A DNA stretch of 13,247 bases from an uncultured Prevotellaceae bacterium (GTDB lineage: Bacteria > Bacteroidota > Bacteroidia > Bacteroidales > Bacteroidaceae), in NCBI GenBank assembly GCA_945827465.1, contig CALZOH010000074.1:1-13247 (forward strand), given 5' to 3'. Positions 1 through 6,525 of this stretch are shown here, one piece after another (within the stretch, counting starts at the first letter, position 1; each line of letters begins with the position of its first letter). A model generated the notes under the pieces. The model was not told where the DNA came from, made no database searches, and was given only the letters and a program-made list of their open reading frames with translations. The position numbers and the translations under genes are program-made.

Positions 1-107
1 ACTAATAAATACGATAAGGCCGTAGACAATACGGACAGAAACAGGTCCATTAACAAGACTAAATGATAGCTCAGATAACGGTTTCGCATTAAAAAATCAG
101 ACAACAT
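1..107 (-). CDS. N-terminal fragment of a membrane polysaccharide-biosynthesis protein (CapD/WbpM-like sugar epimerase/dehydratase)
   Basis: An open frame starts at ATG 107-105 and runs leftward out of the window, giving 35 codons. It begins MLSDFLMRNRYLSYHLVLLM and continues as a hydrophobic segment through DLFLSVLSTALSYLL. A short basic N-terminus, an R-Y pair and then a membrane helix containing an Asp is the usual opening of CapD/WbpM/FlaA1-type nucleoside-diphosphate sugar epimerase/dehydratases, whose catalytic Rossmann domain would lie beyond the edge. An undecaprenyl-phosphate sugar-phosphotransferase can open similarly, so the exact class is uncertain. An AGGA sequence lies just upstream of the start. 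The gene follows upxY in the same direction after 123 bp, the expected order for the head of a capsule or exopolysaccharide operon. The class call is by resemblance of the N-terminus only. Confidence 0.55.
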   Translation of the reverse strand, partial: MLSDFLMRNRYLSYHLVLLMDLFLSVLSTALSYLL

Positions 108-230
108 ATTTCCTGATATTTTGAATTTGTCAATACACTAAATAAAATCAAGTAAATAATGAAACTTCAGACAGAAAGATAAACAATCCGTCTGACGAAC
201 CAGATTAATAAAACAAGGAAATAGCCAATG
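108..230. other. Intergenic gap between upxY and the polysaccharide gene, with a weak inverted repeat
   Basis: These 123 bp are AT-rich and hold no gene; there is no upxZ-like open frame. TCAGAC at 167-172 and GTCTGA at 190-195 form a perfect 6-bp inverted repeat around a 17-nt loop. It is not followed by a strong T-run on either strand, so a terminator call is not supported. No TAnnTTTG box was found on the minus strand, so the polysaccharide gene is probably co-transcribed with upxY. Confidence 0.4.
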
Positions 231-758
231 CTACAGCTTCTCTATAAACTTTTTGGGAATATAACTATTAACCATTACGGCTGTACCTTGAACCGTCACA
301 ATAAAACGCATATTGTGACTCACTCTTTTAATGATGCCTTCCGCTCCTTTGAACACTCCACCGATAATCCGCACACGGTCACCCTGCGCCAAATGAATAG
401 GATACTCCTTGAGCTTATCAGCACCGACTTGAGTTACAAACATAAAATTTCGCATCTCTGCATCAGAAATGACAGCAGGCTCAACCGTTCCCAAATTACA
501 ATAAGGAGTAATGGGAGCATAAGCATCACGACGCGATCTAATGGCAAAATCCATCGGCGTGCGTGCAAAAATCAAGGAGGGAATTAAAGGAATCGTAACT
601 GAAGTAACATTATAATAGATATCTGTACTTTCCACCACCTTCATTGGTATATAAGTTGGGTAATTCGCATTCTGAAACAAGTTCTTCGCTTCAGAAATAC
701 GATTGTGTAAGACACGGAAAGCATACCAATGCTCTTCAATGGGTTTAAACTCACACAT
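231..758 (-). CDS. upxY: UpxY-family transcription antiterminator (NusG paralogue) of a capsular polysaccharide locus
   Basis: This is a NusG-like protein of 175 aa from ATG 758 (179 aa if the upstream in-frame GTG at 770 is used; neither has a clear ribosome site). The N-terminal NGN domain begins at HWYAFRV, contains the family-typical PLIPSLIFAR stretch at about residues 57-66, and ends near residue 110. A KOW motif follows at about 123-149 (QGDRVRIIGGVFKGAEGI). NusG paralogues of this type load onto RNA polymerase at the leader of their own operon and prevent premature termination in long capsule operons; that role is known for Bacteroides UpxY and is inferred here. The gene is the first of a leftward unit leading into polysaccharide genes, after a leader of about 230 nt that contains alternative hairpins. 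No upxZ lies in the visible part. Its base composition is clearly lower in GC than the right half of the window. Confidence 0.9.
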   Translation of the reverse strand: MCEFKPIEEHWYAFRVLHNRISEAKNLFQNANYPTYIPMKVVESTDIYYNVTSVTIPLIPSLIFARTPMDFAIRSRRDAYAPITPYCNLGTVEPAVISDAEMRNFMFVTQVGADKLKEYPIHLAQGDRVRIIGGVFKGAEGIIKRVSHNMRFIVTVQGTAVMVNSYIPKKFIEKL

Positions 759-845
759 AAATTTGTACACTATTAAGGGAAAGATAACAGATAAAATCCT
801 TACTAAAACTTACATTTTGATAAAATCTTAACTTCCATGTCCGAT

Positions 846-900
846 AAAAAAATCAGGCACGAGACAAAAAGCTTGGCTGTACCGGACTGATAACTCAGTC
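846..900 (-). promoter_or_regulatory. upxY: Candidate attenuator in the upxY leader: two mutually exclusive hairpins, the second followed by a T-run
   Basis: Read on the minus strand, GACTGA-GTTA-TCAGTC (900-885) is a perfect 6-bp hairpin. Overlapping it, ATCA (891-888) pairs with TGAT (855-852) and GGTAC (883-879) pairs with GTGCC (860-856), with a 4-nt bulge and an 18-nt loop. This second stem is followed directly by an unbroken T-run ending at 846, as in an intrinsic terminator. The two stems share 888-890, so they cannot coexist. A factor that favours the first hairpin, or that acts on polymerase here, would allow readthrough into upxY. The pairing is read directly; the regulatory role is inferred, and the bulged stem is not strong. 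Confidence 0.35.
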
Positions 901-1000
901 TCTCTCAACACTCGGTTTCATCCATGACTACACGGCGAAGATCCGTAAGCTTTAGAAGGAGTTACCTCAGAAATAAGGCAACTGCTGAATAATCCGATTG

Positions 1001-1008
1001 CAAAGTTA
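1001..1008 (-). promoter_or_regulatory. Bacteroides-type -7 promoter box for upxY and the polysaccharide operon
   Basis: The minus strand reads TAACTTTG, a match to the Bacteroidota sigma-70 -7 element TAnnTTTG. No TTTG is present at the expected -33 spacing, so the upstream half is weak. Transcription would start near 994 and give a leader of about 230 nt before upxY. I saw no long flanking inverted repeats of the kind that mark invertible capsule promoters. Confidence 0.55.
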
Positions 1009-1168
1009 CAGAAATATTCTTAATAACATACATCCGACTTCTAAAAAACAAGCATCTACTTCCAAGAAGCTCAGAGTCAATATTGGTCCTTCATTTTCGA
1101 CCTTATACCATCTTAAATTGGTTCATTAGGAAATGGTCTATCTTATATTCCCTATGACTGATTTAGAT
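1009..1168. other. Non-coding spacer between the U32 gene and the upxY promoter
   Basis: Together with the upxY leader (759-1000) this makes a gene-free stretch of about 410 bp. The 1009-1168 part is AT-rich and holds no convincing open frame or RNA gene. ACCAT near 1107 and ATGGT near 1133 could pair loosely, but no T-run follows, so I see no clear terminator for the U32 gene. Confidence 0.4.
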
Positions 1169-2410
1169 TTAATTCCTCGTAACCGAAACCAATTTAAACA
1201 ATTTATCTGATGGACGTACTTTTTCGGGTACTTTAATGGAAATATGCCATCCTTTCTGGGCTGTTGAAACGCGTTGGAGTTCATATCTCATATCATCAGC
1301 TGTCAGATATATCAAACCGGTAGTAGGCCCTGTAATACAAAGTCGGTCGCCTTCGTTGATTTCAGCTGCCTCAATGACAAATTCAGCCACGCCAAGACGA
1401 GAGAAATATTTGACTCCCCTACCCACATAAACTTTCTTTTCAGTAGCATTGGAACCATAAACAGCATTCCATTCTCCCAATCGCTGTCCCAAATAATAAC
1501 CATTCCAAAAACCACGGTTAAATACACGCGATAATTGTTCATCCCATCTATTCTTATTTTCCTCAGTAAAGCGCCCTTCAATTGCAGCCTGCAATGCTTC
1601 CTTATAACAACGCACTACCGTGTAAACATATTCGGGACCTCGAGCCCTCCCTTCAATTTTGAATACGCGCACACCTGCCGCCATCATCTGATCAAGAAAA
1701 CGAATCGTCTTCAAATCCTTGGGACTCATAATATATTTATTGTCCACTTCTAATTCCATACCGGTTTCACGATCAGTCACCACATAGCCACGTCGACACA
1801 ACTGCATACATTGTCCTCGATTGGCACTAAAGCCAAGATTATTCAAACTAAGATAGCATTTCCCACTCACTGCCATACATAAGGCCCCATGACAAAACAT
1901 CTCAATACGCATCAACCGACCGCCCGGTCCCAGAATATTGCGTCGATGTATCTCATCGGAGATTTCCTTCACCTGATTTAAATTAAGTTCTCTCGCCAAA
2001 ACCACTACATCAGCAAAATTGGAATAGAACTCTAAGGCCTCGATATTGGAAATGTTTAATTGAGTAGAAAGATGTACTTCCTGTCCTATACTACGACAAT
2101 ACTGCAACACGCTCACATCGCTGGCAATCACGGCCGACAAACCTGCTTGACGAGCCGCATCACAAATAGACCTCATCAATGGCAAATCTTCGCCATAAAT
2201 AATGGTATTCACGGTCAAATAGGTCTTCACATTCTGTTCTGAACAAATACGAGCTATTTCGTGCAAATCATCAATTGTAAAATGCGCAGCCGAGTGAGCT
2301 CTCATGTTCAAACTTTCAATACCAAAATAAATAGAATCAGCACCTGCCTGCAAAGCAGCCCGTAACGATTCCCAAGAACCAGCCGGAGCCATTATCTCAT
2401 AATCCGACAA
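1169..2410 (-). CDS. Peptidase U32 family protein (probable RNA-hydroxylation type)
   Basis: The family opening YEIMAPAGS, then ESLRAALQAGADSIYFG, is followed by the full U32 signature at about residues 170-188 (E-x-F-x2-G-A-L-C-x4-G-x-C-x-L-S), a C-x3-C pair (C201, C205) and the conserved KIEGR at about 252-256. Although named peptidases, characterised bacterial relatives such as TrhP and RlhA take part in hydroxylating tRNA or 23S rRNA, and clustered cysteines in the family can hold Fe-S clusters. This member's substrate cannot be told from sequence. The start is uncertain. The open frame extends to a TTG at 2485, but a -7 promoter box covers 2483-2490, so translation must begin downstream. 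TTG 2410 is preferred because it gives MSDYEIMAPAGS (413 aa) and has GGTGAT six bases upstream. GTG 2452 and ATG 2392 are alternatives. It stands as a single leftward gene. Confidence 0.9.
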   Translation of the reverse strand: MSDYEIMAPAGSWESLRAALQAGADSIYFGIESLNMRAHSAAHFTIDDLHEIARICSEQNVKTYLTVNTIIYGEDLPLMRSICDAARQAGLSAVIASDVSVLQYCRSIGQEVHLSTQLNISNIEALEFYSNFADVVVLARELNLNQVKEISDEIHRRNILGPGGRLMRIEMFCHGALCMAVSGKCYLSLNNLGFSANRGQCMQLCRRGYVVTDRETGMELEVDNKYIMSPKDLKTIRFLDQMMAAGVRVFKIEGRARGPEYVYTVVRCYKEALQAAIEGRFTEENKNRWDEQLSRVFNRGFWNGYYLGQRLGEWNAVYGSNATEKKVYVGRGVKYFSRLGVAEFVIEAAEINEGDRLCITGPTTGLIYLTADDMRYELQRVSTAQKGWHISIKVPEKVRPSDKLFKLVSVTRN

Positions 2411-2482
2411 AGACGTATCACCAAGATGAATATCAAAAATTTGTTGTGCCACAATATATATAAGTATATGTTTAAACGCCGA

Positions 2483-2490
2483 CAAAGTTA
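2483..2490 (-). promoter_or_regulatory. -7 promoter box of the U32 gene
   Basis: The minus strand reads TAACTTTG, the same octamer found upstream of upxY and porQ. Transcription would begin near 2477. The box overlaps the most upstream possible start codon (TTG 2485) and so rules it out. No TTTG is present at the -33 spacing. Confidence 0.55.
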
Positions 2491-2530
2491 CAAATTAATT
2501 GTTGCCTACCACCTTTCATCATTCAGAAGC

Positions 2531-2547
2531 ATCTTCATTATGAAGAT
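2531..2547. promoter_or_regulatory. Perfect 17-bp dyad, candidate operator for the lactonase-like gene
   Basis: ATCTTCAT (2531-2538) and ATGAAGAT (2540-2547) are exact reverse complements around a single T. The dyad ends 6 bp before the -7 box at 2554, so it covers the -33 region of the rightward promoter, where a dimeric regulator would compete with RNA polymerase. It also lies upstream of the leftward U32 promoter. No regulator gene is adjacent. Symmetry and position are seen; operator function is inferred. Confidence 0.45.
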
Positions 2548-2553
2548 TATTTC

Positions 2554-2561
2554 TACCTTTG
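2554..2561 (+). promoter_or_regulatory. -7 promoter box of the lactonase-like gene
   Basis: TACCTTTG matches TAnnTTTG exactly and lies 56 bp before the ATG at 2618, predicting a leader of about 50 nt. There is no TTTG at -33; the 17-bp dyad occupies that position, which may mean the promoter depends on, or is blocked by, a regulator. Confidence 0.55.
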
Positions 2562-2617
2562 CAAACGCGTTTGACAACGTGTAATCCAGACTCTACCAAC
2601 ATCATTATTTAGGATCT

Positions 2618-3781
2618 ATGAATTTTCGTTTAAGTTTCTATCAGGCTATCATTGGAATGCTTTCCTTATCAACCATAACTTCTTGCGGTCATCAAGCGGC
2701 GAAAGAAGACCCACAATTATCTCTCTTAATTGGAACATACACTAACGACTGCGACAGTCGCGGCGTTTACTTATACCGCTTCGACCAACAAACTGGCAAA
2801 AGTATTCCTGTCAGTCATTGCCAAATAGAAAATCCATCATTTATTTGTTTGAGTCCAGACCGCAAATTGCTTTACTCCGTTTCAGAAAACCATGATGCAA
2901 AGGCTGCAGCCAATGCCACCGAAATAGATTTAAAAAGCGGCACTTTCGGGGTCACTCATTCGGCCTACACCTCTTCAACCGACAGTGGCGGTGAAGATCC
3001 ATGTAACATTTGGACGGATGGTCGATTTGTGGTAACAGCCAACTATAGTGGTGGTTCTCTCTCGATTTTTGCTCTTAACGACCATGGCACACGACCAGAA
3101 CTACACCAATTCCTATCCTTTGAAGGACTTCGCGAAGGAGCCATCAGCCATATTCATTGTGCTCTCCCCACACCCGATGGTCGTTACTTATTGGTCACCG
3201 ACTTAGGAAATGATTGCATTTACCGTTTCACCCTTCATCCTAATGCGCAAAAAGGAGAACCATATCTAACCGATCAAACTCTGGTCTTCCAAGGAGAAAC
3301 TGGTAGCGGACCGCGCCATTTCTGTTTCAGCCATCACGGAAAATACCTTTATCTTATCAATGAGTTGAGTGGTACCCTTGTTGTAATGAATTATCAAGAC
3401 GGCACACTCACACCTCAGCAAACAATCATGGCCGAGGAAGTTCCAGCCCATGGTAGCGCCGACATCCATTTGAGTCCTGACGGAAGATTCCTATATGCGT
3501 CTCATCGCTTGCAAAACGATGGTCTCTCCATCTATTGTGTCGATTCCATTTCCGGCAACCTCACGAAGCAAGATTATCAACCCACGGCTGCCCATCCACG
3601 CAATTTTACATTAACGCCTAACGGGAAATATCTATTGGTGGCCAGTCGCGACAATAATAAAATTGAAGTATATAGCCGTAACCCCGAAAGTGGTTTACTA
3701 ACGCTCACGCCCGATAGCATTTGTTTGCCTAAGCCCGTATGTCTGCTGTTTGCTGAAGTTCCTTCTTCCGTCAATAGATAG
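2618..3781 (+). CDS. Exported lactonase-family lipoprotein (7-bladed beta-propeller, 6-phosphogluconolactonase-like)
   Basis: This 387-aa protein starts with a lipoprotein signal peptide: a short basic N-terminus, a hydrophobic core and Cys23 in TITSC as the likely lipidated residue. The mature part is the Pgl/YbhE-type propeller (COG2706 family), with repeated blade motifs such as LSPDRKLLY (78-86), PTPDGRYLLVTD (184-195), SPDGRFLYASHR (286-297) and TPNGKYLLVASR (333-344). The family-conserved GPRH lies at 231-234 and HPRNF at 326-330. Characterised relatives hydrolyse 6-phosphogluconolactone in the cytosol, but this one is predicted to sit in the periplasm or outer membrane, where that substrate is not expected. 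Its real substrate may be another sugar lactone, or it may not be an enzyme. KED at 29-31 lies a little further from the Cys than usual lipoprotein-export signals. The gene stands alone, with its own promoter, and converges on ispH with 3 bp between stop codons. Confidence 0.85.
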   Translation: MNFRLSFYQAIIGMLSLSTITSCGHQAAKEDPQLSLLIGTYTNDCDSRGVYLYRFDQQTGKSIPVSHCQIENPSFICLSPDRKLLYSVSENHDAKAAANATEIDLKSGTFGVTHSAYTSSTDSGGEDPCNIWTDGRFVVTANYSGGSLSIFALNDHGTRPELHQFLSFEGLREGAISHIHCALPTPDGRYLLVTDLGNDCIYRFTLHPNAQKGEPYLTDQTLVFQGETGSGPRHFCFSHHGKYLYLINELSGTLVVMNYQDGTLTPQQTIMAEEVPAHGSADIHLSPDGRFLYASHRLQNDGLSIYCVDSISGNLTKQDYQPTAAHPRNFTLTPNGKYLLVASRDNNKIEVYSRNPESGLLTLTPDSICLPKPVCLLFAEVPSSVNR

Positions 3782-3784
3782 TAA

Positions 3785-4657
3785 TCACTCCTCTACATGA
3801 CGATAGTTCAAGATAGCATTCTTGCAATCTTCCATGAGCCAGGTAGGTGTTGAGGTAGCCCCACAGATACCCAGACTTTCAACACCTTTGAACCAATCGA
3901 AACAAATATCCGAAGGACCTTCCACTAAATGGGCATTCGGATTTACGCTGCGGCAGGCAGCAAAAAGAGCTCGACCGTTAGAACTCTTCAACCCACTCAC
4001 AAATAATAAGGCATCGTGGCTTTGAGCAAAACGTATCATGCCAGACATGCGTCCAGAAACTTGACGACAAATGGTATCGAAATAACGGAAATTTGCCGAT
4101 GGTCGAATGTGATTCCGGATGTAATCTACAATCTGTCGGAACTGATCTGGTGACTTGGTTGTTTGTGAGAATAAACTAATGTCGCGGTTAAAATCGAGTT
4201 GTTGCAAATCACCAAGTTGTTCTACCACAACAGCCTGTCCCTCTGTTTGACCCACCAATCCCAAGACCTCGGCATGCCCCCGTTTGCCAAATATAGCAAT
4301 CTGCGGACGCGAGGGCTGAAGATATTCCGCTTTGATTCGCTGCTGTAATCGCAAAACCACGGGACACGTTGCATCAATGATATTAATACCATTTTCGCGA
4401 GCACGGGCATAGGTCTCGGGCGGTTCGCCGTGAGCACGCAATAAGACTTTGGCATCCCGCAATGAAGCTAAACGCGTATGGTCTATCGTAATCAAGCCCA
4501 ACTGTTGTAGCCGTTCCACTTCTTTTGCATTGTGTACGATGTCACCCAAACAATAAAGGGGCTCACCCTTACGAAGTTCTTCCTCGGCCTTACTAATGGC
4601 GGTAGTAACTCCAAAGCAAAAGCCAGAAGCCTTGTCAATTTCTATCTGGATATCCAC
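3785..4657 (-). CDS. ispH: 4-hydroxy-3-methylbut-2-enyl diphosphate reductase (IspH/LytB)
   Basis: IspH performs the last step of the MEP pathway, reducing HMBPP to IPP and DMAPP with a [4Fe-4S] cluster in the cytosol. The protein is 290 aa. The three expected cluster ligands are present: C14 in FCFGV, C98 in DATCP and C197 in DTIC. Substrate-site residues are also seen: H42 in VHN, H76 in RAHGEPP, H128 and the catalytic-type Glu E130 in GHAEVLG, and T166/T167 in SQTTKS. GATSTPTWLMED near the C-terminus is also family-typical. The start is GTG at 4657; an in-frame TGA lies two codons upstream, so no longer start is possible. It is the last gene of the porQ-cmk-ispH unit, 20 bp after cmk. The prenyl synthase that would use its product lies 2.7 kb away in the opposite orientation. 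Confidence 0.97.
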   Translation of the reverse strand: MDIQIEIDKASGFCFGVTTAISKAEEELRKGEPLYCLGDIVHNAKEVERLQQLGLITIDHTRLASLRDAKVLLRAHGEPPETYARARENGINIIDATCPVVLRLQQRIKAEYLQPSRPQIAIFGKRGHAEVLGLVGQTEGQAVVVEQLGDLQQLDFNRDISLFSQTTKSPDQFRQIVDYIRNHIRPSANFRYFDTICRQVSGRMSGMIRFAQSHDALLFVSGLKSSNGRALFAACRSVNPNAHLVEGPSDICFDWFKGVESLGICGATSTPTWLMEDCKNAILNYRHVEE

Positions 4658-4677
4658 GGTTCAATGAGTTGGCGATT

Positions 4678-5370
4678 CTATTCCCCCGCACGTTCAGCAT
4701 ATAGATTCTGAAGCCACACGAGTTGTTCTTCACGTGATAGTAATGAATTATCCAGCACCACTGCATCGTCGGCCTGGCGCAAGGGTGACACTTCGCGATG
4801 GGAATCTATGTAATCACGTTCCTTTACATTGAGCAAAATTTCTTCCATCGACACTTCCTGTCCTTTAGCCTTGAGTTCATCATAACGGCGACGGGCTCTG
4901 ATTTCAGGCGAAGCCGTCACAAACACTTTCAGTTCGGCATCAGGAAATACGGTAGTACCTATGTCGCGACCATCCATAATGATGCCCTTCTCCTGCCCCA
5001 TTCTCTGCTGACGCTTCACCAAGTATTCCCTGACAAAGGGCAATGCAGCAACAACACTCACATGAGATGATACTTCCATGGTGCGAATCTCTTTCTCAAC
5101 ATTCTCACCGTTCAAATAGGTTTCGGGGGCGCCTGTTTCAGTATTCAAGCGAAAAGAAATGTCGGTCTTCGACAACATCCTCTTCAACGCATCTGTATCC
5201 AATTGTCCCTCATGTGTAAAGAGCCGATGGCGCAAAGCCAGTAAAGTAACGGCGCGATACATTGCGCCACTGTCGACATAAATATACCCAATGGATTTGG
5301 CCAATTGCTTTGCCATCGTACTTTTACCACAAGAGGAATATCCGTCAATGGCGATGGTAATCTTTTTCAT
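4678..5370 (-). CDS. cmk: (d)CMP kinase
   Basis: This enzyme phosphorylates CMP and dCMP to the diphosphates in pyrimidine salvage. The 230-aa length is normal. The P-loop is GYSSCGKST at 10-18, a Bacteroidota-style variant of the GPSGSGKGT seen in E. coli. The nucleotide-monophosphate site motif DSGAMYR is at 33-39, followed by DGRDIGT at 133-139, an arginine-rich lid region (RARRRYDE, 158-165) and RDYIDSHR at 185-192, all typical of bacterial Cmk. The ATG at 5370 is 18 bp after the porQ stop and the gene ends 20 bp before ispH, so the three are probably one transcript. The functional link to its neighbours is not obvious beyond shared housekeeping expression. Confidence 0.96.
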   Translation of the reverse strand: MKKITIAIDGYSSCGKSTMAKQLAKSIGYIYVDSGAMYRAVTLLALRHRLFTHEGQLDTDALKRMLSKTDISFRLNTETGAPETYLNGENVEKEIRTMEVSSHVSVVAALPFVREYLVKRQQRMGQEKGIIMDGRDIGTTVFPDAELKVFVTASPEIRARRRYDELKAKGQEVSMEEILLNVKERDYIDSHREVSPLRQADDAVVLDNSLLSREEQLVWLQNLYAERAGE

Positions 5371-5388
5371 TGAAATGATGATATAAAA

Positions 5389-6372
5389 TTATAAGCTGTA
5401 AGAAATATTGAACAAAAGAGAAGCTGCGTCAACGTGATACTTGGCATACGAAACGCCCAACTTCAAACGGGCAGCCTGCATGCCTGCTCCCAACGACCAT
5501 CCGGCACCGTGAGCCGAACCGGCTGCTTTGAGTTCATTAGCCCGGCGGAAATTATAGCCCAATGCCACATAGATTTTCTCTGTCGGCAGGAAGTCTACAC
5601 CAGCTACTACGTGATTGAATATTTTCCGGCCCACGCTATTTTTTCCCTCCGGGTTGAAATAATAATGGTCTGACCAACGCGTCAAGTCCTTTAATGTCAG
5701 GGAAGCTCGGAAGGGCGCATGTTCAAATCGCTGAGTGATGCCGAACTGAAGATCAAAAGGAAGATGTTCGGTTTGATCTTCGTAGAAGGAAGAAATCTGC
5801 GCGCCGACATTCTTCATGACCAAGCCAGCCGAAAAATCTTTTTCTTCATCGAAAAAATGTAGTCCTACATCAACCCCGATGGCAGTTGACGTATATTCTG
5901 CATATTTGGAATGAATCAGGTGAAGGGTGGCACCACCCACCAGACCGTTACCCATTGTATAACTGTAAAGAGCCGACACATCCATGTCCTTGGCTGAAAA
6001 ATCGCCGAGAACATTTCCTTCCTCGTCGGTTTCATCCATTGTACCGTAATTAAACAATCGGGCCGTCAGACCTACCGTATGACGCACGCTGAACACTTTC
6101 ACGACGGAAGCACTTGCCACCTTCGTGTCGCCAGGATAAGTCATATAGTTCAGATTAAACGACATGTCGTTGATTTGGGCGGCCGCCGCCGGATTGCTGA
6201 AAATTAATGTGGGATCGTCCACTTTGAGCGACACATTGTCACCGCCTAAAGCTGCCACATGCGCAGAAACCGGAATCTTCAAGAAATTGAAGACCGATGT
6301 CCCCTCTTGGGCATAACAACAAAATGAGGCGATAAAGAAAAGGATTCCAAAAAGTTTCCGACCTTTTTTCAT
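5389..6372 (-). CDS. porQ: Type IX secretion system protein PorQ
   Basis: This is a 327-aa outer-membrane beta-barrel protein. The signal peptide has a basic start (MKKGRK), a hydrophobic core and likely cleavage after A21 (CYA|QEG). The mature N-terminus shows the PorQ hallmark run VFNFLKIPVSAHVAALGG (27-44), then DDPTLIFSNPA (52-62). The remainder alternates polar and hydrophobic residues as in a barrel and ends in a strand-like ISYSL. In Porphyromonas gingivalis PorQ belongs to the PorU-PorV-PorQ-PorZ attachment complex, which processes C-terminal-domain cargo and attaches it to anionic LPS. Finding it here implies that the organism has a type IX system; no other component is in the window. 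It heads the leftward unit with cmk and ispH, with a -7 box about 21 bp before the ATG. Confidence 0.93.
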   Translation of the reverse strand: MKKGRKLFGILFFIASFCCYAQEGTSVFNFLKIPVSAHVAALGGDNVSLKVDDPTLIFSNPAAAAQINDMSFNLNYMTYPGDTKVASASVVKVFSVRHTVGLTARLFNYGTMDETDEEGNVLGDFSAKDMDVSALYSYTMGNGLVGGATLHLIHSKYAEYTSTAIGVDVGLHFFDEEKDFSAGLVMKNVGAQISSFYEDQTEHLPFDLQFGITQRFEHAPFRASLTLKDLTRWSDHYYFNPEGKNSVGRKIFNHVVAGVDFLPTEKIYVALGYNFRRANELKAAGSAHGAGWSLGAGMQAARLKLGVSYAKYHVDAASLLFNISYSL

Positions 6373-6392
6373 GAATTACCAAAATTTGACTC

Positions 6393-6400
6393 CAAAGTTA
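6393..6400 (-). promoter_or_regulatory. -7 promoter box of porQ-cmk-ispH
   Basis: The minus strand reads TAACTTTG, an exact TAnnTTTG match 20 bp before the porQ ATG, which predicts a very short leader. Its -33 region (about 6420-6423) abuts the -7 box of the divergent TonB promoter. Confidence 0.55.
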
Positions 6401-6423
6401 CTCTATTTTTAGATTATCTGCGT

Positions 6424-6431
6424 TACTTTTG
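6424..6431 (+). promoter_or_regulatory. -7 promoter box of the TonB-prenyl synthase-tatD unit
   Basis: TACTTTTG fits TAnnTTTG. Transcription would start near 6437, giving a leader of about 90 nt if TonB begins at ATG 6526. The -33 position has no TTTG. Only 23 bp separate it from the porQ box. Confidence 0.5.
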
Positions 6432-6525
6432 CATTCAATAAAAACTATTGCTGCATAAGAATAACGGCAAAACTGACGTTTTAGGATATAATCCCGCAAA
6501 TATTTCAGAAACGGTTTTGAATCGG

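Noticed and set aside
228..587. A 119-codon plus-strand frame opposite upxY.
   Set aside because: The minus-strand frame has clear NGN and KOW domains. The plus frame is compositionally random and has no promoter.
771..960. Short leader open frames before upxY (6, 8 and 11 codons, and an ATG-TAA minimal frame at 810-815).
   Set aside because: None has a ribosome site or a biased amino-acid content that would suggest a leader-peptide attenuator. Such short frames are expected by chance.
1169..2410. Collagenase or virulence protease.
   Set aside because: The U32 label comes from early family naming. Characterised bacterial relatives with this Cys-rich signature act in RNA hydroxylation, and no signal peptide is present.
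6448..6525. An N-terminal extension of the TonB protein from TTG 6448.
   Set aside because: The 26 added residues have no family resemblance. The ATG at 6526 gives the usual short N-terminus before DWCNLVFQKKNKAYGAY.
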